Below, piece by piece: positions 1 through 6,680 of a DNA stretch of 21,271 nucleotides. The stretch's first letter is position 1; the number at the start of each line of letters is the position of its first letter. The notes beneath the pieces are model-generated. The model was given only the letters and a program-made list of their open reading frames with translations. It ran no database searches and was not told the DNA's origin. The stretch lies in NCBI GenBank assembly GCA_900554705.1, contig USIH01000021.1, positions 1-21,271 on the forward strand, given 5' to 3'. This DNA is from an uncultured Eubacteriales bacterium. Lineage in GTDB: Bacteria; Bacillota; Clostridia; Oscillospirales; Oscillospiraceae. A program made the position numbers and the translations under genes.

Positions 1-302
1 TCGTCGCTCAGGAGGATCTTCTGGAAGGAATCTTTACGCTGCGTGGGATCGTCGATCCACGGCGTGTTCTCCTGCGCAAGTCCCGACAGCATGGTCTCGA
101 CCTCGGCCGCCGTCAGTGCGGGACGCATCTTCGCACACAGCACCGCGTTGTTCAGCGGAACAAACACGGTCGCATTCTCGCGGTAGATTGGCCGGAGTAC
201 ATAGTACTGCGCCGTTTCGCGTCCGATCTTCATCTCGCGGATCTCCGACACGATGCAAACGCCCTCTGTGCCGTACACGACAGTCTGACCTATGGAAGCC
301 AT
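1..302 (-). CDS. CarD-family transcriptional regulator (3' end cut by window edge)
   Basis: About 100 codons of the N-terminus are visible; the rest lies beyond the left edge. The protein opens MASIGQTVVYGTEGVCIVSE, the pattern of the CarD/CdnL/TRCF RNA-polymerase-interaction domain (a small Tudor-like beta barrel): G-x-x-V-V-Y near the start, then Y-Y-V-L-R-P and V-F-V-P-L around residues 34-51. CarD/CdnL proteins bind the RNA polymerase beta subunit and adjust open-complex stability at many promoters. The helical DNA-binding part starts around residue 65 (A-L-T-A-A-E-V-E) and is only partly present. The ATG at 302-300 is preceded by a purine-rich GAAGGGGGG stretch and by a good promoter of its own. 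It lies 76 bases downstream of the copper ATPase on the same strand with no strong terminator between, so read-through is possible. The family call is firm; the target genes are unknown. Confidence 0.85.
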   Translation of the reverse strand, partial: MASIGQTVVYGTEGVCIVSEIREMKIGRETAQYYVLRPIYRENATVFVPLNNAVLCAKMRPALTAAEVETMLSGLAQENTPWIDDPTQRKDSFQKILLSD

Positions 303-330
303 ACCGCTTACCCCCCTTCGTTCTGCTTCC

Positions 331-360
331 ATTATAGCAGATTTCGGAGAAAAATGTCAG
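331..360 (-). promoter_or_regulatory. Promoter of the carD-like gene
   Basis: Read on the minus strand, CTGACA (360-355) is followed after 18 bases by a perfect TATAAT (336-331), about 29 bases upstream of the ATG at 302. This gives the gene its own start, separate from the copper ATPase upstream. Confidence 0.7.
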
Positions 361-378
361 GGGGAAAATAAAACTTTT

Positions 379-570
379 TTATTTGACAATGCTATAACCG
401 GCATCAACAATCGCCTGTTCCAGTGCTTCCGGATCCGCGTTTCCCGTCACCTTCGCGCACTTCTTTTCCAGACTGACTTCGACGCTCTCGACGCCCGCCA
501 CGGCGCGCAGCGCCTTTTCCACATGGCTGCGGCAGTGCTCGCACATCATGCCTTCGATCTGAATGGTCAT
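379..570 (-). other. Internal start that could release a free 63-residue CopZ
   Basis: Within copA and in the same frame, an ATG at 570-568 lies 7 bases after AGGAGG (583-578, minus strand; AAAGGAGGC context). Translation from it would give a 63-residue protein that is exactly one HMA domain, with G-M-M-C-E-H-C near the start and no extra residues. That is the length of a stand-alone copper chaperone CopZ. The same bases are read as E-K-G-G-N-E-M in the long protein. I infer either a dual product (pump-chaperone fusion plus free chaperone) or a recent loss of the stop codon between once separate copA and copZ genes. Confidence 0.6.
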
Positions 571-2757
571 CTCGTTGCCTCCTTTCTCGGTTTCTTCCTG
601 CGGCCGGAACCGGCGCAGGCGCAGGGCGTTGCTGACGACGCAAACGGAGCTGAAGCTCATCGCCGCGGCGCCGATCATCGGATTGAGCAGACCCAGCGCG
701 GCTACGGGGATCCCGAGCGAATTGTAGAAAAATGCCCAGAACAAATTCATGCGGATGTTTTTAATGGTAGCACGGCTGAGCTTTACGGCGGTCGCCACAT
801 CGCGCGGGTCGCTGCGCATCAGCACAACGTCCGCCGACTCGATGGCAATGTCGGTACCTGCGCCGATGGCGATGCCAACGTCCGCACGCACCAGCGCGGG
901 CGCGTCATTGATCCCGTCGCCGACCATGGCGACGCGGTGTCCCTGCTGTTGTAGCTGCGCGACCTCCTGCTCCTTCTGCGCAGGGAGCACCTCGGCGCGC
1001 ACGTCGTCCAGTCCGAGGCGCTGCGCGACGCTCTGCGCCGTTGCGCGGTTGTCGCCGGTGAGCATACGGACATGGATGTGCTGCGCGTGGAGCTGCCGGA
1101 CGGCGCTGCGTGCGGTCTTCTTCTCCACGTCCGCCAAAACGAGCACGCCAAGATAGGTGTCGGCGCTGCCGCAGAAGAGCAGCGTTCCGACCGGAAGCTC
1201 CCGCTGCGGGATGGTGATCCCCTGCTGCTCCAAATAGCCGCGGTTGCCGCAGAACCAGCGCTTGCCTTCAATGACGGCACACACGCCCTTGCCCGGCGTC
1301 GCCTCGAAGGACTCCGCCGCAGGCAGCGCCGCGCCGCGCTTCTCCGCCTCGGCCAGAACGGCGCGGGCGATCGGATGCTCCGAAGCGCTCTCCAGCGCGC
1401 CCGCGATCCGCAAAAGGCGCTCCGGATCCTCGCCGAGCAGCTGCGTTACAAAGAGCTTGCCCTCCGTCAGCGTGCCGGTCTTGTCCATCACAACGGTATC
1501 GACATGGTGAAGCGTCTCCAGCGCCTCCGCCGAACGGATCAGGATGCCGAGCTTTGCGCCGCGGCCGGTGCTGACCATAATGGCCACCGGCGTCGCAAGT
1601 CCGAGCGCGCAGGGGCAGGAGATCACGAGCACGGAGATCGCGGCGGAAAGCGCAAAGGCGACACCCTTGCCCAGCAGCAGCCAGACCAGCAGCGTCAGCG
1701 CCGCGATGCCGATCACAACGGGAACGAACACGCCCGCGACGCGGTCGGCCAGCCGCGAGATCGGCGCTTTGGAGCTGCCCGCCTCCTCGACCAGACGGAT
1801 CATCTGCGCAAGGGTGGTGTCCTCGCCGACCTTGTCCGCCCGAAAGATCAGCGCACCGGTCTGGTTCATGGTCGCCGAGGCGACGGTGCTTCCCACCGTT
1901 TTGTGTGCCGGTATGCTCTCGCCGGTCAGAGCGCTTTCGTCCACGTCGCTCTCGCCGCTGAGCACGGTGCCGTCCACGGGGATCCGGCTGCCGGGGCGCA
2001 CCTGAACGCGCTCTCCCTGCCGCACCTGTGCCGTCGGCACCTGCACCCAAGCGCCGTCGCGCTCGACGGTCGCCGTCTGCGGAGAAAGATCCATAAGCGA
2101 CGCGATCGCCTCGCCCGTCTTGCCCTTGGACTTCGTCTCAAAATACTTGCCCAGCGTCACAAGCGTCAGGATCATCGAGGCCGACTCGTAGTAAAGCTCG
2201 CCGCCGTGGTGGCCAAGTGCCATCTGCACCGTAACGGCGATCCCGTAGAGCAGCGCCGCGCCCGAGCCGATGGCGATCAGCGTGTCCATATTGGGCGCGC
2301 CGTGCAGAAGGGTCTTAAGCCCCTTTGCATAATAGGTTCGGTTGACGATGACGACCGGCAGGGTCAGCGCAAGCTGCAAAAGCCCCATCCACACCGTGCC
2401 GTGCAGGGCGTGGGTGAGCGGAAGGTGCAGCATATGCCCCATGGAGAAATACATCAGAACGATCAAAAACGGGATGGACACGCGCAGACGCAGGCGCATC
2501 TTCCGCATGGCTTCCTCCTGCGACGCGTTCTTTCGGGGCATGGCGTCGGTGATCTTCTCCGCGCCGTAGCCGGCGTCCTTGACCGCCTGAACGATCTTCT
2601 CCGGCGTAAGGCGCGTCTCGTCGTAGTCGATCTCCATCGTACCGGCAAGCAGGTTCACATTGGAGCTGTTCACGCCGTCGAGCGCCTGCGTCACGCGCTG
2701 CACCCGCGCGCTGCACGCTGCGCAGGACATACCTGTTACGCGATACTTTTCCTTCAT
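379..2757 (-). CDS. copA: Copper-exporting P1B-type ATPase with C-terminal CopZ-like domain
   Basis: The 792-residue pump moves Cu(I) out of the cytoplasm using ATP. Domains in order: N-terminal HMA metal-binding domain with GMSCAAC (C12, C15); TGES actuator loop at 278-281; the Cu-selective CPC in the membrane at 381-383; phosphorylated Asp in DKTGT at 425-429; HP at 461-462; GDGINDAP at 613-620; and M-S-F-S-S in the last membrane helix near 700. CPC plus this last motif is the P1B-1 (Cu+) signature. Unusually, a second HMA domain (residues 730-792, CEHC at 739-742) follows the last helix. It has the size and layout of the free chaperone CopZ, with its own Met and a strong ribosome site in frame. 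The ATG at 2757 gives a normal HMA start. No copY or csoR gene is next to it, but an inverted repeat overlaps its promoter. Function is near certain; the fused tail is the odd part. Confidence 0.95.
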   Translation of the reverse strand: MKEKYRVTGMSCAACSARVQRVTQALDGVNSSNVNLLAGTMEIDYDETRLTPEKIVQAVKDAGYGAEKITDAMPRKNASQEEAMRKMRLRLRVSIPFLIVLMYFSMGHMLHLPLTHALHGTVWMGLLQLALTLPVVIVNRTYYAKGLKTLLHGAPNMDTLIAIGSGAALLYGIAVTVQMALGHHGGELYYESASMILTLVTLGKYFETKSKGKTGEAIASLMDLSPQTATVERDGAWVQVPTAQVRQGERVQVRPGSRIPVDGTVLSGESDVDESALTGESIPAHKTVGSTVASATMNQTGALIFRADKVGEDTTLAQMIRLVEEAGSSKAPISRLADRVAGVFVPVVIGIAALTLLVWLLLGKGVAFALSAAISVLVISCPCALGLATPVAIMVSTGRGAKLGILIRSAEALETLHHVDTVVMDKTGTLTEGKLFVTQLLGEDPERLLRIAGALESASEHPIARAVLAEAEKRGAALPAAESFEATPGKGVCAVIEGKRWFCGNRGYLEQQGITIPQRELPVGTLLFCGSADTYLGVLVLADVEKKTARSAVRQLHAQHIHVRMLTGDNRATAQSVAQRLGLDDVRAEVLPAQKEQEVAQLQQQGHRVAMVGDGINDAPALVRADVGIAIGAGTDIAIESADVVLMRSDPRDVATAVKLSRATIKNIRMNLFWAFFYNSLGIPVAALGLLNPMIGAAAMSFSSVCVVSNALRLRRFRPQEETEKGGNEMTIQIEGMMCEHCRSHVEKALRAVAGVESVEVSLEKKCAKVTGNADPEALEQAIVDAGYSIVK

Positions 2758-2775
2758 CGTGGTTCACCTCTTCGC

Positions 2776-2803
2776 ATAGTTTGATTTTTTTCAACCAAAC
2801 TAT
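2776..2803. promoter_or_regulatory. Inverted repeat over the copA promoter, possible operator
   Basis: Two perfect 8-base arms, ATAGTTTG (2776-2783) and CAAACTAT (2796-2803), are separated by 12 bases. The right arm overlaps the predicted copA -10 element and the left arm lies in the early transcribed region, the usual place for a repressor site. It does not match the copper-box sequence I know for CopY (TACANNTGTA), so the binding protein is unknown. Confidence 0.4.
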
Positions 2804-2827
2804 ACCACTTTACTCTGATTTTCGCAA
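2799..2827 (-). promoter_or_regulatory. Promoter of copA
   Basis: On the minus strand, TTGCGA (2827-2822), 17 bases, then TATAGT (2804-2799), about 41 bases upstream of the ATG. The -35 matches 4 of 6 and the -10 matches 5 of 6. Confidence 0.5.
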
Positions 2828-2835
2828 GTCCTCGC

Positions 2836-2864
2836 TTGCATTTTCTTTTCGTTTCCCGTATGAT
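2836..2864 (+). promoter_or_regulatory. Promoter of the RluA-family gene
   Basis: TTGCAT (2836-2841), 17 bases, then TATGAT (2859-2864), followed by GGGAGGG and the TTG start at 2889. It is divergent from the copA promoter; the two -35 boxes are only 8 bases apart (2822-2827 and 2836-2841). It also rules out an upstream ATG at 2781 as the start. Confidence 0.65.
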
Positions 2865-2888
2865 ATAGAAAATGGGAGGGATGCGCGC

Positions 2889-3482
2889 TTGAATACCGAT
2901 TTTTCCGTTGTTTATGAAGATGCGCGGCTCGTCGTGTGCGTAAAGCCGCACGGCGTGCTCTCGGCAAAGGACGCCTCCGGCAAGCCCGCCGTGACCGACC
3001 TTCTCGCGCCGCGCGCGCTGTTTCCCGTGCACCGTCTGGATCGGGAGGCGGCGGGGCTGATGGTATTTGCCAAGGACGCGCAGGCGGCCGCTTTTCTCTG
3101 CGCCGCGATGGGAAACGGCTTTGAAAAGGAGTACCTTCTGCGCTGCCACGGCACGCCGCAGCCTCCGGAGGGCGAAATGGAAGACCTGCTGTACCACGAC
3201 CGGCAGAAAAACAAGACCTACGTCGTCTTCCGCAGCCGACGGGGCGTAAAGCCCGCGCGGCTCTCCTACCGCGTCTTGCAGGCGGGCGAGGACGCGCTTG
3301 TTCGCGTGCATCTGTTTACCGGCCGCACGCACCAGATCCGTGTGCAGTTTGCCTCGCGCGGCTTTCCGCTCCTCGGCGACCGAAAGTACGGCTCGCAAAC
3401 GGGCGGCACGCTTGCGCTCGTCTCCGTTTTTCTCGCCTTTCCGCATCCGGACGGCGGCCGGAAGACGTTTTCCCTCTTGTAA
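2889..3482 (+). CDS. RluA-family pseudouridine synthase (short form)
   Basis: Converts specific uridines in rRNA or tRNA to pseudouridine. The 197-residue protein has the RluA motif HRLD at 48-51, with D51 the expected catalytic nucleophile, and the later signature GRTHQIRVQ around 145-153 followed by LLGDRKYG. It lacks an N-terminal S4 RNA-binding domain, so it is of the short RluA/TruC-like kind. After HRLD the usual T-S-G is replaced by E-A-A-G. I place the start at TTG 2889 because GGGAGGG ends 8 bases upstream and the promoter at 2836-2864 leaves no room for an earlier start; an in-frame ATG at 2781 lies upstream of the promoter. It is followed by murC on the same strand, which has its own promoter. 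The target uridine cannot be told from the sequence. Confidence 0.85.
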   Translation: MNTDFSVVYEDARLVVCVKPHGVLSAKDASGKPAVTDLLAPRALFPVHRLDREAAGLMVFAKDAQAAAFLCAAMGNGFEKEYLLRCHGTPQPPEGEMEDLLYHDRQKNKTYVVFRSRRGVKPARLSYRVLQAGEDALVRVHLFTGRTHQIRVQFASRGFPLLGDRKYGSQTGGTLALVSVFLAFPHPDGGRKTFSLL

Positions 3483-3505
3483 ACCCGCCGCGACTATACT
3501 ATAAT
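3477..3505 (+). promoter_or_regulatory. Promoter of the murC-ldh operon
   Basis: TTGTAA (3477-3482), 17 bases, then a perfect TATAAT (3500-3505). The -35 box includes the TAA stop codon of the preceding gene. A small hairpin (GCGGCG 3523-3528 with CGCCGC 3535-3540) lies in the leader just before the ribosome site CGGAGG at 3544-3549. Confidence 0.65.
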
Positions 3506-3558
3506 AATGTATCAGAAATGAAGCGGCGCTCATCCGCCGCATTCGGAGGTTTGAAGCC

Positions 3559-4941
3559 ATGTCAATTCGTAAACGTCTGGACAGCTATCTTGTTGCCGGA
3601 AAGCACGTGCATCTGGTCGGTATCGGCGGCGTTTCCATGCGCCCGCTGGGTCTGGTGCTGCGCGGAATGGGAATGATCGTCACGGGATCGGATATGAACT
3701 CCTCCGTTTCCACCGACGAGCTGATCGCCAAGGGCATTACCGTTCATATCGGCCACAGTGCCGAAAACATCGAGGGCGCAGATTGCATCATCCGCACCGC
3801 CGCCGCGCATAACGACAATCCCGAGATCGCCGCCGCGCGCGCCATGGGCATTCCCGTTTTCGAGCGCGCGCAGGCATGGGGCGTCCTGATGCGCGAATAC
3901 AAGAACGCCATCTGCATCGCCGGCACGCACGGCAAAACGACCACGACCTCCATGGTGACGCACATTTTCATGGAGGCGCAGCGCGACCCCACGGTCATGC
4001 TCGGCGGCTATCTCCCGCTGCTGCACGCCGGTCATCGGGTTGGAAACGGCGACACCATCATCATGGAAAGCTGCGAATACTGCGACTCTTTCCTGAACTT
4101 CTACCCCACCGTCGCCGTGATCAACAACATTGAGGCGGATCATCTGGACTATTTTAAGGATCTTGCAGCCGTCGAGCGCTCCTTCCGCAAATTTGCCGGT
4201 CTGGTGCCGCGCACGGGCTATGTCATCGCAAACGGCGACGACGAGAACACCGTGCAGACGCTCGCCGACCTGCACTATGTCTCCTTCGGCCTGCGCAAAG
4301 AAAACGACGTGCATCCGGAGAACCTCTCGGAGGACTTCACCTCTTTTGACCTTGTCTGCTTCGGAAAGAAGATCTGCCATATCCGGCTGAGCGTTTACGG
4401 GCGGCACAATGTGTTTAACGCCCTTGCCGCCTCCGCCGCCGCCTACGTCATGGGCGTCGAGGGCGAGCACATCAGCGCGGGGCTTGCCTCCTTCACGGGC
4501 GCCGGCCGCCGCATGGAATACAAGGGCGAGGTCAACGGCGCAAAGCTCTATGACGACTATGCGCACCACCCCGGCGAGCTGCACGCGCTGATCGACACGG
4601 TCAAGCAGATGGGCTTCCGCCGCGTGATCGTCGCCTTCCAGCCGCACACCTACACGCGCACCAAGGCGCTGTTTCAGGATTTCGTAAACGAGCTGTGCCG
4701 CGTGGACGTCGCCGTGCTGGCAGAGATCTACGCCGCGCGCGAAAGCAACAAAATCGGTATTTCTTCGCGCGATCTTGCGCAAAATATCCCCGGGGCGGTC
4801 TACTTTGAGACCTTGCCGGAGGTCGCCGCCTATCTCAAGTCCATTGCCCAAGCGGGCGATATTATTCTGACGGTAGGCGCGGGCGACATTTATAAGGCCG
4901 GAGACCTGCTGCTCAAAAAAATAAGCGGGAGGCTTCTATGA
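3559..4941 (+). CDS. murC: UDP-N-acetylmuramate--L-alanine ligase
   Basis: Adds L-alanine to UDP-MurNAc, the first step of peptidoglycan stem-peptide assembly, in the cytoplasm with ATP. The 460-residue length is normal. Visible are the N-terminal Rossmann motif H-L-V-G-I-G-G-V-S-M (18-27), the Mur ligase ATP loop AGTHGKTTTT at 121-130, E-S-C-E-Y-C-D-S-F near 170-178, N-N-I-E-A-D-H-L-D-Y near 189-198, and D-D-Y-A-H-H-P-G in the C-terminal part. These fit MurC better than Mpl, MurD or MurF, and the H-H-P motif is typical of MurC. CGGAGG lies 9 bases before the ATG. The stop overlaps the next start (ATGA, 4938-4941), so translation of the dehydrogenase is probably coupled. No other cell-wall or division gene is adjacent, so murC sits outside the usual dcw cluster here. 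Confidence 0.95.
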   Translation: MSIRKRLDSYLVAGKHVHLVGIGGVSMRPLGLVLRGMGMIVTGSDMNSSVSTDELIAKGITVHIGHSAENIEGADCIIRTAAAHNDNPEIAAARAMGIPVFERAQAWGVLMREYKNAICIAGTHGKTTTTSMVTHIFMEAQRDPTVMLGGYLPLLHAGHRVGNGDTIIMESCEYCDSFLNFYPTVAVINNIEADHLDYFKDLAAVERSFRKFAGLVPRTGYVIANGDDENTVQTLADLHYVSFGLRKENDVHPENLSEDFTSFDLVCFGKKICHIRLSVYGRHNVFNALAASAAAYVMGVEGEHISAGLASFTGAGRRMEYKGEVNGAKLYDDYAHHPGELHALIDTVKQMGFRRVIVAFQPHTYTRTKALFQDFVNELCRVDVAVLAEIYAARESNKIGISSRDLAQNIPGAVYFETLPEVAAYLKSIAQAGDIILTVGAGDIYKAGDLLLKKISGRLL

Positions 4942-5969
4942 GGATCGCGTTTTTTGATACGAAAAGTTATGATGTTCCCTGTTTTGAGGCCGTCGGGAAG
5001 GCGCGCGGCATCACCTTCAAATTCTTCGAAGCCAAGCTCACCGAGGACACGGCGGAATTGGCGCGCGGTTTTGACGGCGTGTGCGTCTTTGTCAACGACA
5101 CGGTAAACGCCGCCGTCATCGACCGGCTCTGCGCACAGGGCGTTCGGCTGCTTGCGCTGCGCTGCGCAGGCTTTAACAACGTCGATGTGCGCCACTGCTT
5201 TGGAAGGCTGCACGTCGTCCGCGTTCCGGCCTACTCGCCCTACGCCGTCGCGGAGCACGCCATGGCGATGCTCCTGACCATCGACCGGCGGACGCACAAG
5301 GCCTATATCCGCACGCGCGACTTTAATTTCCGGCTGGACGGGCTGGTCGGCTTTGACCTGCACGGAAAGACCGTCGGCGTCGTGGGCACGGGTAAGATCG
5401 GCCGTGTGTTCATCGACATCTGCCGCGGCTTTGGCATGAAGGTCATTGCCTACGACAAATACCCGCTTTCTGACAGCGGCATCACCTATGTTTCCCTGCC
5501 GGAGCTGCTTGCGCAGAGCGACGTGATCTCGCTGCACTGCCCGCTGACGGAGGAGACGCACCACATGATCGGATGTGACGCCATTGCCGCGATGAAGACG
5601 GGTGTCGTGCTCATCAACACCTCGCGCGGCGCGCTGATCGACGCGGAGGCGCTGCTGGACGGGATCAAGGCGCACAAGATCGGTGCGGCCTGTCTGGACG
5701 TCTACGAAGAGGAGTCCGACTTCTTCTTTGAAGACTTCTCCGACCATATCATGCGCGACGACCGCTTGGCGCGGCTGATCTCCATGCCGAACGTCCTTGT
5801 CACCTCTCATCAGGCTTTTTTAACACACGAGGCGCTTTCGAACATCGCCGCCACCACGGCAGAGAACATTCTCTCCTTCTTTTCCGAAGGGGTCTGCGAA
5901 AATGAGCTATGCTATCGCTGCGGAAAAGTCGAATCCTGCGACAGACAGCACCCACGCAAGTGCTTCTAA
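4938..5969 (+). CDS. D-lactate dehydrogenase (2-hydroxyacid dehydrogenase family)
   Basis: Reduces pyruvate to D-lactate with NADH, a fermentation step that regenerates NAD+. The 343 residues carry the D-2-hydroxyacid dehydrogenase layout: R-C-A-G-F-N-N-V-D near 75-83, the NAD-binding GTGKIG at 150-155 with D173 (Y-D-K-Y) favouring NADH, and the catalytic set R230 (N-T-S-R-G), E259 (D-V-Y-E-E-E) and H291 (S-H-Q-A-F-L-T). The D-V-Y-E-x-E and HQAFLT motifs are those of fermentative LdhA-type enzymes. The first base overlaps murC (ATGA). The odd part is the C-terminus: after the usual end near residue 325 comes a Cys-rich tail with cysteines at 320, 325, 328, 334 and 342. A VanH-like role in making D-lactate for peptidoglycan is possible given the murC linkage, but no D-Ala-D-Lac ligase is seen, so fermentation is the safer call. 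Confidence 0.88.
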   Translation: MRIAFFDTKSYDVPCFEAVGKARGITFKFFEAKLTEDTAELARGFDGVCVFVNDTVNAAVIDRLCAQGVRLLALRCAGFNNVDVRHCFGRLHVVRVPAYSPYAVAEHAMAMLLTIDRRTHKAYIRTRDFNFRLDGLVGFDLHGKTVGVVGTGKIGRVFIDICRGFGMKVIAYDKYPLSDSGITYVSLPELLAQSDVISLHCPLTEETHHMIGCDAIAAMKTGVVLINTSRGALIDAEALLDGIKAHKIGAACLDVYEEESDFFFEDFSDHIMRDDRLARLISMPNVLVTSHQAFLTHEALSNIAATTAENILSFFSEGVCENELCYRCGKVESCDRQHPRKCF

Positions 5970-5997
5970 AATAAATAGAGAAAAGGAGACCCTAACC

Positions 5998-6531
5998 ATG
6001 CAGTTTCTGACCGGCAGCACCTTCTTCTACCTTATCATCGGCATCGTCGCCTGCCTTGCGATCGCCGCCCTTGTGCTCTCGAAGACGCTTGGCCTGACGC
6101 GCGCGGATCGAAAGACGGAGGGCAACAGCAACTCCTTCAGCGTCCGCCAGCCCTTTTCGCGCCTGCTCACGGGCTTTGCCTTCCTGCTGGGCGGCGTCGT
6201 GCTCTTTGTCCTTGTGGATCTGATCAAGACCACCCCGACGCTGCGTCTTGTCACCTTCGGGCTTGCGCTGCTCTGCGCGCTGATCTTTGCCGTGACCTGC
6301 TTCCAGTACAACCGTTTCCGCGTGATCGTGCGCGGCGACGACGCGCTGGTCTGCCCGACGGTGGGAAAGCGCTATGAATTTCACATCAGCGAGGTGAAAA
6401 AAGCGCGCATCGTCGAGGAGCTGGACGACAACACGCACTATATCCGTCTGCGCACGCAGGAGGGGCATCGTCTGAAGCTCGGCAGCCGCATGATCGGCTA
6501 CGATCTGTTTAAGGATAAGCTGGGCAGATGA
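5998..6531 (+). CDS. Membrane protein with C-terminal PH-like domain, function unknown
   Basis: I do not recognise a named gene. The 177-residue protein has three predicted membrane helices (about 9-28, 56-75 and 81-102), with a charged loop at 34-55 between the first two. A soluble part at 105-177 alternates short beta strands (F-R-V-I-V, A-L-V-C, Y-E-F-H-I, A-R-I-V-E, H-Y-I-R-L-R, R-L-K-L) and ends in a helix, the pattern of bacterial PH-like domains at the end of small membrane proteins. The start at ATG 5998 is set by AAGGAG (5983-5988) 9 bases upstream; an open frame reaching back to 5902 overlaps the dehydrogenase gene and has no such site. It follows that gene by 28 bases and is last in the operon before a strong terminator. 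Topology and fold are inferred from the sequence pattern only. Confidence 0.7.
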   Translation: MQFLTGSTFFYLIIGIVACLAIAALVLSKTLGLTRADRKTEGNSNSFSVRQPFSRLLTGFAFLLGGVVLFVLVDLIKTTPTLRLVTFGLALLCALIFAVTCFQYNRFRVIVRGDDALVCPTVGKRYEFHISEVKKARIVEELDDNTHYIRLRTQEGHRLKLGSRMIGYDLFKDKLGR

Positions 6532-6546
6532 ACCTGCTCAAATAAG

Positions 6547-6574
6547 AAGGCCTTCTCGTCAGAGAAGGCCTTTT
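6547..6574 (+). terminator. Rho-independent terminator of the murC operon
   Basis: Perfect 11-base arms AAGGCCTTCTC (6547-6557) and GAGAAGGCCTT (6562-6572) with a GTCA loop, followed by TTTT (6571-6574). It lies 16 bases after the last stop codon of the operon. Confidence 0.9.
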
Positions 6575-6638
6575 GCCTGCCCTAAAATGTACCCCCCTCT
6601 GTGTCCATTTTTAGTTTACCACTTCACATCCCATAGGA

Positions 6639-6672
6639 AAACCACCCCTGCCGAGCGATCGGCAGGGGTGGT
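6639..6672 (-). terminator. Terminator of the large SLH protein gene
   Basis: Perfect 15-base arms (6639-6653 and 6658-6672, built around CCACCCCTGCC and its complement) with a 4-base loop. On the minus strand the stem is followed by TTTTCC. It lies just after the stop codon of the gene that ends at 6681. Confidence 0.88.
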
Positions 6673-6680
6673 TGTTTCTG

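Noticed and set aside
366-384. AT-only hairpin (AAATAAAA / TTTTATTT) at the end of copA as a terminator
   Set aside because: Eight A-T pairs with a 3-base loop would be weak, it overlaps the stop codon, and there is no GC stem. I do not call it a terminator.
2781-2888. ATG at 2781 as the start of the RluA-family protein
   Set aside because: It lies upstream of the promoter at 2836-2864 and within the divergent copA control region; the N-terminal extension has no family similarity, and TTG 2889 has a well-placed ribosome site.
3523-3540. GCGGCG/CGCCGC hairpin as a terminator of the RluA-family gene
   Set aside because: No T run follows and it lies downstream of the murC promoter -10, so it belongs to the murC leader.
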